From Actinomycetota bacterium (GTDB taxonomy: Bacteria; Actinomycetota; Actinomycetes; Acidothermales; Acidothermaceae): 6,485 nt of DNA. This document shows, piece by piece, positions 1 to 5,429 of this stretch. The DNA is taken from the NCBI GenBank assembly GCA_003134755.1, contig PLCK01000045.1, positions 6,462-12,946 of the forward strand, read 5' to 3'. The notes beneath the pieces were generated by a model. It was not told where the DNA came from. It saw only the letters and a list, made by a program, of their open reading frames with translations, and searched no databases. The stretch's first letter is position 1. Each line of letters starts with the position of its first letter. The position numbers were made by a program, and so were the translations under genes.

Positions 1-29
1 ACCCGCAGATTAAGAGACAAACCCGGGCC

Positions 30-350
30 GTGATGACCGGTGTTCTCCGGTGCCGGTTGGTGGTGTTTCCGCAGGTCAGCGCCTTCCTGCCGTGTTGAGC
101 TGTCCACTGGCTGGTGACCGGTGCTGAACTGTTCGCACGCATTGTGCACGCAAATCAGTGCGGCCGGGGTCAGACGTTCCTCCACGTGCACGGCCGGGCC
201 GATCGTATTGCACGCCCACCACCACGTCGCAGATCTGTCCCGGGTGTCGTCGCGTGCAGATCGATGCGGCAGAAAGTCTGGCGGGTCTTACGTGAATCGG
301 CAGCGCCCACCACCAAGGGGTGGTCGGCCGCGTCGGGCCATATTGAGGTG
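30..350 (+). pseudogene. Decayed N-terminal fragment of an ISL3-type transposase
   Basis: Seen: a GTG/ATG start at 30/33 opens a frame reading VVFPQVSAF, then a TGA at 96-98, then VTGAELFARIVHANQ and VHGRADRIA in the same frame. The next recognisable pieces sit in other frames: HHHVADLS (frame of 121) and CRRVQID (third frame), then QKVWRVLRE back in the first. Family knowledge: ISL3 transposases start with a zinc-finger region of the form 'LFP..... V..VTG.EL ... VHGRYDR.VADLS..GRRVQI...VRKFWC'. The pieces here follow that order, so at least two frameshifts and one stop are needed to read it. The CxxC knuckle and the whole catalytic part are missing. The sequence from 1 to about 24, just before the start, may be the terminal inverted repeat, but no partner copy is visible. 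The match was reconstructed from memory of the family. It is certainly not a functional gene. Confidence 0.5.
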
Positions 351-468
351 TCTCGTAGACCGGTCGGCTACTGGACGGGCGTTCCGGTCGCCGGTGTTGA
401 GCTGGACGAGTCAGCTCACGGCGTCCGCTCGATGAGCTTGTGGGCGGTGCTGGCGCCCCGACGCGCGG

Positions 469-984
469 TCAGCAGTCGAACACTGACCAGCAGACGTCGT
501 TCCGCAACCGCTGGTCGTCAAGTACGAGCTCGCGAATCGCATCCGGGAGCTGGTCACGCTGCCACCGACATTCCAGTCGTCCTACGGCGTCGCCCTCACC
601 GTCTGGCGCGGCAGCGCGGGCGGCCTTGATCGCGTAGGCGGCCGCGCCGAGTTCGTGCGCGCCGACGTGCGCGACGGCTCCGGCCTGACCGGCCGCGTAT
701 GCGGCATGCCGTGCTGCTCCACGCAGGTCTCTGGCCGGGCCCATTGCATGGCCGCCCGCCGCGCGAGCCTGCATCATCTTGACCTCCCCACGCACCCAGG
801 CGCGGGCATGCTCGATCGCCTGAACCGGTCGTGGGTCTTCAGGCTGAGCCGACTCGAAAAATTCAAGGACGTGCTCGGCGCACGACGCCGCCCAAAGAGC
901 GAGGAGATAGTGATCCGGACCGGCGAGGGTTCCACCGCGGCGGATCGTCACGACGCGAGAGTCTCGGACCTTCGGGAGAATCAT
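469..984 (-). CDS. Imm-5-like putative immunity protein
   Basis: A 171-residue, alanine-rich, mostly helical protein with no signal peptide or membrane segment, so it should be cytoplasmic. Seen, in order: an N-terminal LPKVRDSRVVTIRRGGTL, a motif LLALWAASCAEHVLEFFE, then PRPVQAIEHARAWVRGE, an Ala/Gly-rich middle with AHVGAHELGAAAYA, and a C-terminal CRWQRDQLPDAIRELVLDD followed by LRNDVCWSVFD. Known: this order is that of the family named putative immunity protein / Imm-5-like, sometimes mislabelled 'exonuclease SbcC'; its members are assigned as immunity proteins to polymorphic toxins mainly by genome context. I chose the ATG at 984 because the conserved region begins directly there (MILPKVRD). 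The frame stays open upstream to 1059, but those residues look random. A weak AGAAG lies 8 bases before the ATG. The gene is full length, ending in the usual WSVFD plus one Cys. No toxin gene is adjacent, and the flanks are transposase debris. The family call is fairly sure; the biological role is not. Confidence 0.75.
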   Translation of the reverse strand: MILPKVRDSRVVTIRRGGTLAGPDHYLLALWAASCAEHVLEFFESAQPEDPRPVQAIEHARAWVRGEVKMMQARAAGGHAMGPARDLRGAARHAAYAAGQAGAVAHVGAHELGAAAYAIKAARAAAPDGEGDAVGRLECRWQRDQLPDAIRELVLDDQRLRNDVCWSVFDC

Positions 985-1217
985 GGCTCGAACTTCTATC
1001 ACTCGTATCCGCCCAACAGGCCGATTGTCGCTCATTTTGTGGCCGCTGCAGGCGGGCATGGCCGCGGCGATTTCTTCGGTGTCGCCAGTGCAGGGGGGTT
1101 GAGATCAAACAGGTGGACGAGCACTGGAGAGACCGTGGCGGGTGCGCGGAAGCATGTAAGCCAGGGTCAAGTCCTTGGGCGTGGTGTTTGACGGTTGATG
1201 CGTGATCCGTTCGTTTG
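985..1217. other. Non-coding stretch upstream of the immunity gene
   Basis: No reading frame here resembles a protein I know. The promoter of the immunity gene must lie in the part next to 984 (it is transcribed leftwards), but I see no convincing -35/-10 pair. The overlapping + strand frames are compositionally forced by high GC. The section from about 1150 to 1217 looks like the outer flank of an insertion sequence, judging only by its position beside the possible transposase tail. Confidence 0.35.
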
Positions 1218-1325
1218 TCAGGCGGAGATGGTCTGCAGTTCGCTGGTCGTGGTCACCTCCGTGCTCGGGAGCCGGGTGTGCTGGCCACAGTTGCTGAAGA
1301 TTGCTCCCGTAGGCAACGCCGACAT
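1218..1325 (-). pseudogene. Possible C-terminal remnant of a transposase
   Basis: A 35-codon frame on the - strand ends in the residues STEVTTTSELQTISA before a TGA at 1220-1218. A short polar tail of this kind followed directly by non-coding DNA resembles the 3' end of insertion-sequence transposases in high-GC Gram-positives, but I cannot name the family. It lies on the opposite strand to the ISL3 fragment at the left edge, so it would be a separate insertion or an inverted piece. The ATG at 1325 is simply the first available one and need not be a real start. No Shine-Dalgarno sequence precedes it. This is a weak call, based on the look of the tail and on the location between an immunity gene and the altered end of kbaZ. 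Confidence 0.2.
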
Positions 1326-1367
1326 CTACGCGAGCTCATCGTCGAACTGAAAGCCCTGACACCCAGC

Positions 1368-1398
1368 AGGTCAAAGACGACCAGACCCAGTTTGACCT
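1368..1398. repeat. 8-bp inverted repeat spanning the kbaZ stop codon
   Basis: AGGTCAAA at 1368-1375 is the exact reverse complement of TTTGACCT at 1391-1398, with a 15-base loop. With one bulged base (1367) the stem extends by two more pairs. The stop codon of kbaZ (1373-1371) lies inside the left arm. Read on the - strand this could act as a weak transcription terminator for kbaZ, although there is no T-run after it. Alternatively it is a chance or junction-derived repeat. Confidence 0.35.
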
Positions 1399-2708
1399 CT
1401 GACCGGCTTATCGGCGCGCGCGCGTAGCGACGGGTCGCAGGCGCGCGCGTAGCCGCGCAGCACGTCACGGACGCGGTCGATGACCAGGGCGGTGGGCTCC
1501 ACCGCCAGCTCGCCGTGCCGGACGCGCGTGTACTGATCCGGCAGGTACTGACTCAGCAGGGGCAGTGGGACGTCGATGGCCCCAAGGTTGGCGAGCAGCC
1601 GGGACTGGGCTGCTCTGATCTGGGGGTCGGGCCAGTAGTAGCGGAGGCGGTCGCTGTAGCTATAGCGGCGCGCGAGCCGTTGGGCCCGGGCATCGCCCTC
1701 GTAGTAGCCCCGCCATCGCTGTGGCACGTCGAGCATCCGCCGCTCGACCACCGCGACGAGGTCCGACCGGTCGGCGGCATCGATCAGCTCGTCCTCGATG
1801 GCAGCGAGCGCGAACAATGCCTCACGCAGCGCGAAGGTTAGGCCCGGGCCGATCTTGAGGATGGCCCAGTGGTCTTCGACGAGTTCAGTGAGGCGCTCGA
1901 TCGTTTGATAGTCGGTGGAGTGCGCCTCGAAAACGAGATGCGGGTGGTCGTCAATAACACCGCGCAGCTCTGTCGTGCGGTCGCGCTCGTAGTCGAACAC
2001 GTGCGCGTGGTCGAACTCCACGCCCGGCTGGACGACGAGGCCGACCACGCGCGTCCAGGCCGGCCCGACGCCCGCATCCTCGAACGCCTTCTGGTGGCGC
2101 GCGATGGTGGCGCGGGCGGCGTCACGTGAGGTGGGTGCGAGGACCTCGATAGTCTTGTGAGCACCGCCGGGGACCGGGACCTCCGTGCCGACGACGTAGA
2201 GGAGGTCGCTGGTGCCGCGGTCGCGGACCGCCGCGCCCTCGGCGACCTTTGCCAACCTGGCCGCCCGCTCGGCGACGGTATCGTCGGTCAGGGGCGAGGG
2301 ATCACCAGCGCATGACATGCTGCAGTCGAGATGGATCTTGGTGAAGCCAGCGGCGACGTACGCCTCGATCAGGGCGTCCGCGTTGCCCATCGCTTCGTCG
2401 GGGCAGAGATTGTGCCAAGCGTTTGGTCCGAGATGGTCGCCGCCGAGGATCACGCGGTTGCGCGGGAGGCCATGGCGATCGGCGATCTCGTGCGCGAGGT
2501 TGCGGAAGTCGGCAGGTCGCATGCCGGAGTATCCGCCGAACTGGTCCACCTGATTGGACGTCGCCTCCAAGAGCACGGCGGTGCCGTCGTCGAGCGCCTG
2601 CAGAACCGCAGCCTCGAGAACGAGCGGGTGGGCCGAGCAAACCGACGTGACACCGACGGCTTCGCCCGCCTTGTGGCGCCGGATGGTGTCCAGCAGGAGA
2701 TTGATCAC
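1371..2708 (-). CDS. kbaZ: Class II D-tagatose-bisphosphate aldolase, non-catalytic subunit (GatZ/KbaZ family)
   Basis: A 445-residue cytoplasmic TIM-barrel-type protein. Seen: SVCSAHPLVLEAA (22-34), LEATSNQVDQFGGYSGM (47-63), GGDHLGPNAW (89-98), KIHLDCSMSC (124-133), GTEVPVPGG (174-182), EAHSTDYQ (261-268), KIGPGLTFALREALFAL (285-301) and RYYWPDP (356-362). Known: this motif set defines GatZ/KbaZ, which stabilise the catalytic GatY/KbaY aldolase that splits tagatose 1,6-bisphosphate. Some homologues without that partner act alone as tagatose-6-phosphate 4-epimerases. No gatY/kbaY-type gene is in the window, so the solo-enzyme reading deserves weight. The start is the GTG at 2708, with GGAG four bases upstream; it begins directly with the conserved INLLLDTIRRHKAG. 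Relatives run to about 420-430 residues and usually end soon after the DVLRGYARACDP region. The last 18 or so residues here are Arg/Gly-rich and look non-native. The gene follows the receptor-like gene by 113 bases on the same strand, with tandem repeats between them. Confidence 0.88.
   Translation of the reverse strand: MINLLLDTIRRHKAGEAVGVTSVCSAHPLVLEAAVLQALDDGTAVLLEATSNQVDQFGGYSGMRPADFRNLAHEIADRHGLPRNRVILGGDHLGPNAWHNLCPDEAMGNADALIEAYVAAGFTKIHLDCSMSCAGDPSPLTDDTVAERAARLAKVAEGAAVRDRGTSDLLYVVGTEVPVPGGAHKTIEVLAPTSRDAARATIARHQKAFEDAGVGPAWTRVVGLVVQPGVEFDHAHVFDYERDRTTELRGVIDDHPHLVFEAHSTDYQTIERLTELVEDHWAILKIGPGLTFALREALFALAAIEDELIDAADRSDLVAVVERRMLDVPQRWRGYYEGDARAQRLARRYSYSDRLRYYWPDPQIRAAQSRLLANLGAIDVPLPLLSQYLPDQYTRVRHGELAVEPTALVIDRVRDVLRGYARACDPSLRARADKPVRGQTGSGRL
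1413..1453. repeat. Imperfect GC-rich direct repeat at the 3' end of kbaZ
   Basis: On the + strand GGCGCGCGCGCGTAGC at 1413-1428 recurs as GGCGCGCGCGTAGC at 1440-1453, the two copies differing by one CG unit. On the coding strand they encode the YARAC and LRARA stretches at residues 420-424 and 428-432 of KbaZ. The one-unit difference puts the copies in different frames. This is the kind of slippage-prone duplication that can shift a C-terminus, and the unusual tail of KbaZ begins here. Confidence 0.5.
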
Positions 2709-2712
2709 GATG

Positions 2713-2716
2713 CTCC
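2713..2716 (-). promoter_or_regulatory. Ribosome binding site of kbaZ
   Basis: GGAG on the - strand lies four bases before the GTG at 2708-2706. It is the clearest Shine-Dalgarno sequence among the - strand genes here and it supports the GTG as the start. Confidence 0.6.
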
Positions 2717-2734
2717 GTTTGTGTTCGAGGGGTA

Positions 2735-2757
2735 AGAGCGCAAGGCGTTAGAGCGCA
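2735..2757. promoter_or_regulatory. Tandem repeat upstream of kbaZ, candidate operator
   Basis: AGAGCGCA occurs at 2735-2742 and again at 2750-2757, a 15-base period. Read on the - strand, TGCGCTCTAACGCC is followed by TGCGCTCTTACCCC, 12 of 14 positions identical. The copies lie about 27 to 50 bases upstream of the kbaZ start, in the 113-base gap after the receptor-like gene, where a promoter or operator would be expected. The core TGCGCT differs by one base from the TGCGCA found upstream of the other two genes, so the same DeoR-type repressor might bind. The repeat is seen; its function is inferred. I could not assign a convincing -35/-10 pair. Confidence 0.45.
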
Positions 2758-2821
2758 CAATTCCAAGCGCTACTTCCCGTTGTTGGAGGCCGCGGCTGGT
2801 TTCGTCTGTGGATTCGTGGCG

Positions 2822-4294
2822 TCAATCGGTGACGTCTGCCCAGGAGATCGACACCCACAAGTATCGCGATTGCGGGTCTTTCGCATCGGTGACGCGCACC
2901 GTGACGGTGTGCTCGCCGCGGGCGAGCGTCGGGCTGTCGTAGAAGCACACGCTCATGCGCGACGGCGAGTACAGGTTGCACTCCTCCTCAGGACCGCCGT
3001 CGATCGACACCGCGCCGATGCCGTGGTTGGCGTCGCTGTCGCCGTGCAGCTGGACCTTCGATCCGGTGAATCTCAGCGTCGCCACGGCGTCCGGCATGCT
3101 GGAGTAGGCGTCGGTGCCTTCGCTGCCAAGGTTCGCGGCCGAGTGGCTCCAGTACTCGCTGTAGCGCCAACGATTCAGCTCGTCACCGATCGCCGCGTGG
3201 GGCACCGTCGTCGTCGACCCAACCCGGCTGACGACCGCGTTCGCGGCTGCGTCAGCTGCCGCCCGCTCCACGTATTCGAACCTGAAGCCGCCGGCCACGT
3301 GCGCGAGCCGTTCCTCCAGCGTCGCGAGCGCCGCAGCATCCGTGCGCCCCTCCGCACCGCCGTACGCGGTGGCCCGCACGGTCGTCAGCAACAGGTTGAG
3401 ATGATCAACGAGCGCGGAAGCGCTCTGCGCGACACCTGCGGAACCTCTGCTTATCTCGTTCGTCGCACCGTTCTGCTGCTCGACAGCCGCGGCGATCGCG
3501 ACCTGGTTGGCGCTGACCTGTGAGATGGTCCGCGTCACGCCGGTCATCTCCTGCGCGGCACGTTGCGCGCCGGTCTGGATTCCGCGCACGGTCACGCCGA
3601 CGGTGTCCGTCGCGTTCGCCGTCTGCAGGGCGAGGTCCCTGACGCCGGTGGCGACGACGGCGAAGCCTCGTCCCGCTTGCCCTGCACGGGCGGCTTCGAG
3701 CGTCGCGTTCAACGACAGCGCGTGCGTCTGGCCCGCGATGCGGCCAATCAGTTTCACGACTTCCTGGACGCTCATCGAGGCCTCGCTCAACGCCGCGACC
3801 GCGCGTTCGGCACTCACCACCTGTTCGGTGCCTTCGGCGGCGACGGTCGACGCTTGTTCGGCGTGGGCGGCGATGTCGTTGATCGTCGCGCTGAGCTCCT
3901 CGGTCGCGCTCGCGGTGGCGTGGATGCTGGCGGAGAGCGATTGTGCCGACCCGCGAATTGCCTCCGCCTGCGCTGCCCCCGCCTCGGACGTCTCGAGCAT
4001 CTGCAACGCGATGTCGTTGACGTGCTGCCATCGGCCCTGGAGCTCGCTGCGGACGGCGTCGACCTCGGTCAGCAGGTCGCGCATCAGGCGGACGATCGCG
4101 TCGAGGGAGGTAGCCGCTGCCGGATACCGTGCGTTCAGGGCGGCGACGGTGGACGCCGAGAGATCTCCACCAGCGAGGGTGTCGAGGATGACGGCGGTCG
4201 ACGCATCGCTGCGGCGTCGCCGGGCATCGACGACGAGCGCGCCGACGACAACGCCAGCCAGGCCGCAGAGCAATCCGACGACGAGCGTGTTCAC
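2822..4294 (-). CDS. Membrane-anchored methyl-accepting-chemotaxis-type protein with C-terminal carbohydrate-binding-like module
   Basis: 490 residues from the GTG at 4294. Seen: one hydrophobic segment at residues 2-22 followed by DARRRR, which by the positive-inside rule places the rest in the cytoplasm. Long Ala/Glu-rich coiled-coil helices run from about 65 to 305, with the chemoreceptor hairpin at 183-222 (GRIAGQTHALSLNATLEAAR, then GRGFAVVATGVRDLA). There is no extracellular sensor domain and no clear HAMP. A linker at 306-370 leads to a beta-rich module at about 375-490 with WSHS (382-385), ATLRFTGSKVQLHG (405-418), GIGAVSIDGG (425-434), NLYSPSR (440-446) and GEHTVTVRVT (460-469). Known: that module pattern is common in secreted arabinofuranosidases and other polysaccharide hydrolases. 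Cys439 and Cys450 flank the NLYSPSR strand. Family tip residues are altered: EAARAGE reads EAARAGQ, and EVRxLA reads GVRDLA. The frame is open up to a GTG at 4402, but the upstream residues look random, so 4294 is preferred; neither start has a good Shine-Dalgarno. Whether it signals to CheA or does something else is open. Confidence 0.75.
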   Translation of the reverse strand: MNTLVVGLLCGLAGVVVGALVVDARRRRSDASTAVILDTLAGGDLSASTVAALNARYPAAATSLDAIVRLMRDLLTEVDAVRSELQGRWQHVNDIALQMLETSEAGAAQAEAIRGSAQSLSASIHATASATEELSATINDIAAHAEQASTVAAEGTEQVVSAERAVAALSEASMSVQEVVKLIGRIAGQTHALSLNATLEAARAGQAGRGFAVVATGVRDLALQTANATDTVGVTVRGIQTGAQRAAQEMTGVTRTISQVSANQVAIAAAVEQQNGATNEISRGSAGVAQSASALVDHLNLLLTTVRATAYGGAEGRTDAAALATLEERLAHVAGGFRFEYVERAAADAAANAVVSRVGSTTTVPHAAIGDELNRWRYSEYWSHSAANLGSEGTDAYSSMPDAVATLRFTGSKVQLHGDSDANHGIGAVSIDGGPEEECNLYSPSRMSVCFYDSPTLARGEHTVTVRVTDAKDPQSRYLWVSISWADVTD

Positions 4295-4432
4295 CGATGT
4301 GACCGCCGTCGCGAGCGGGAGCCGCAGTAGGTGATGTCGACGGCCGGATTCGGAGTGCCGGTGAACCCAGCCTCTTTCATGAGGCGAAGTATGGCACCGC
4401 ACGCATCAATCGAACAACTGTGAGCACGAAAC

Positions 4433-4457
4433 GCGCATGTTTCTGCGCAAGATGTGA
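4433..4457. promoter_or_regulatory. TGCGCA site upstream of the receptor-like gene
   Basis: The palindrome TGCGCA lies at 4444-4449 inside TTCTGCGCAAGATGTG (4441-4456), with a second GCGCA at 4433-4437. On the - strand the block reads CATCTTGCGCAGAA. It nearly repeats the block upstream of the regulator gene, CATATTTGCGCAGAA, which differs by one inserted base and one substitution. It sits 150 bases before the chosen receptor start and 30 bases after the end of the regulator gene, so it can only serve the downstream receptor gene. The operator role is inferred. Confidence 0.45.
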
Positions 4458-4478
4458 TCGTTCTGATGCCGGCTGGCG

Positions 4479-5234
4479 TCAGACAGCAAGCACATGGCAG
4501 CCCTGGGCGCGAATCTCGTCGAGCGCGTCTTCGGGGGCACGGGCATCGGTGATGAGGACGTCCACCACGGACATGGGGCACACCTCGGCGAGCGCTACCC
4601 GGCGGATCTTGGTCGCGTCGGCCAGCACGATCGTGGTCTTGGCTCGTTGGTGCAGAACCGAGTTGACTCGAGCGCCCACCGGGTCGTAGGTAGTGCATCC
4701 GGTGGCGTGCACGCCGTCTACGCCGATGAAGGCGATGTCGATGTTGTAGCTGGCCAGGAAGGTCTCGGCGCTGGGGCCGACGGTCTCCTGGCTGCTGCTT
4801 CGCACCTCTCCGCCGGCGGCGAACACTCGAAACTGCGGGTTGGCGACGAGGTGCGTCGCGACGTTGAGCGCGTTGGTGACGATCGTGAGCCCCTCGAAAC
4901 CCGTCAAGAGGCGAGCGAACTCGGTCACGGTGGTCCCCCCGGTCATGCCGATGACTCGGGCCCCGTCGAGAAGAGTCAGCGCCTGTTGAGCAATCCGCCG
5001 CTTCTCGCCGGCGTCTCGAGCGGTCTTGTAGGTGAGGGGCAGGTCGTTGAACGAGGCATGGGTGCTTGCCCCGCCGCGCGTTCGGCTGACCAACCGCTGC
5101 TGCTCGAGAACCTCGAGGTCGCGACGGATGGTCGCGTGCGACACGGAGAACTGCTCGGCGAGCGTCAGGACGTCGATAGTGCCCGCTTCGACGATCGTCG
5201 ACACGATCTGGCTCAAGCGTTGCTTCCGGTGCAT
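4479..5234 (-). CDS. DeoR/GlpR-family transcriptional regulator of sugar metabolism
   Basis: 251 residues, the usual length for the family, cytoplasmic and DNA-binding. Seen: an N-terminal winged helix-turn-helix with LAEQFSVSHATIRRDLEVLE at residues 25-44, followed by LVSRTRGGA (48-56). The C-terminal sugar-phosphate-binding DeoR sensor domain shows GMTGGTTVTEFA (96-107), TNALNVA (120-126), GGEVR (141-145), FIGVDGVH (169-176) and VLADATKI (203-210). Known: these repressors release DNA when a phosphorylated sugar intermediate binds the GGTT/GVDG pocket, and they usually control a neighbouring sugar operon and themselves. I prefer the ATG at 5234 because MHRKQRLSQIV matches the usual N-terminus. 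An ATG at 5273 would add 13 residues, and neither start has a strong Shine-Dalgarno. The receptor-like gene and kbaZ follow on the same strand, which makes a tagatose- or galactose-type sugar phosphate the natural effector; this is inference. TGCGCA sites upstream suggest autoregulation. Confidence 0.92.
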   Translation of the reverse strand: MHRKQRLSQIVSTIVEAGTIDVLTLAEQFSVSHATIRRDLEVLEQQRLVSRTRGGASTHASFNDLPLTYKTARDAGEKRRIAQQALTLLDGARVIGMTGGTTVTEFARLLTGFEGLTIVTNALNVATHLVANPQFRVFAAGGEVRSSSQETVGPSAETFLASYNIDIAFIGVDGVHATGCTTYDPVGARVNSVLHQRAKTTIVLADATKIRRVALAEVCPMSVVDVLITDARAPEDALDEIRAQGCHVLAV

Positions 5235-5294
5235 AGCTAGGAACCTGCGCGCGCGTGCAGCCTGAAGGGTCATACGTGCAACATTTCAATGCGA

Positions 5295-5310
5295 TTCTGC
5301 GCAAATATGT
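5295..5310. promoter_or_regulatory. TGCGCA site upstream of the DeoR-family gene
   Basis: TTCTGCGCAAATATGT contains the palindrome TGCGCA at 5298-5303, about 64 bases before the chosen start at 5234. It shares the block TTCTGCGCAA exactly with the site at 4441-4450, and a following ATGTG with one base of offset. The position fits an autoregulatory operator. No clear -35/-10 pair was found. Confidence 0.45.
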
Positions 5311-5390
5311 GCCTTGGTGCCGGAATTACCGCCCAATGACCGCTTACCAAAGGCCCGCGTTGACTAAATGCTCAGCCGGTGCAAGGCTCG

Positions 5391-5425
5391 TGCGCACATC
5401 AGCGCTCAATGCGCAAATCTGCGCA
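5391..5425. promoter_or_regulatory. Cluster of three TGCGCA palindromes
   Basis: TGCGCA occurs at 5391-5396, 5410-5415 and 5420-5425. The last two are spaced by AATC, giving a compact paired site with a 10-base period, close to one helical turn. The cluster lies 157 to 191 bases upstream of the regulator start, far enough for an auxiliary operator with looping. It could also serve an undetected + strand transcript. Binding is inferred from repetition alone. Confidence 0.45.
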
Positions 5426-5429
5426 TCGC

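Noticed and set aside
114..629. 171-codon + frame treated as an intact gene
   Set aside because: Only its first part carries ISL3-like pieces. The rest runs antisense to the immunity gene and is Arg/Ser-rich with no family resemblance.
655..1205. Two overlapping + frames of 124 and 178 codons
   Set aside because: They lie opposite the recognised immunity gene or in its flank, and have shadow-type composition.
2302..2766. - frame of 154 codons overlapping the start of kbaZ
   Set aside because: Out-of-frame shadow of kbaZ, rich in Arg, Pro and Ala, with no domain signs.
2780..4334. Long + frames opposite the receptor-like gene
   Set aside because: Antisense shadows. The - strand frame has clear chemoreceptor and beta-module motifs.
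4295..4402. 36-residue N-terminal extension of the receptor-like protein from a GTG at 4402
   Set aside because: The extra residues are His/Arg-rich and unlike an N-terminus. The GTG at 4294 puts the membrane segment at the very start. Kept as an alternative only.
4291..5304. 337-codon - frame longer than the regulator frame
   Set aside because: It is extremely Arg-rich and has no motifs, while the overlapping frame encodes a textbook DeoR-family protein.
5361..5389. TTGACT at 5361 as a + strand -35 element
   Set aside because: The matching -10 position reads AAGGCT, and no gene follows at a suitable distance.
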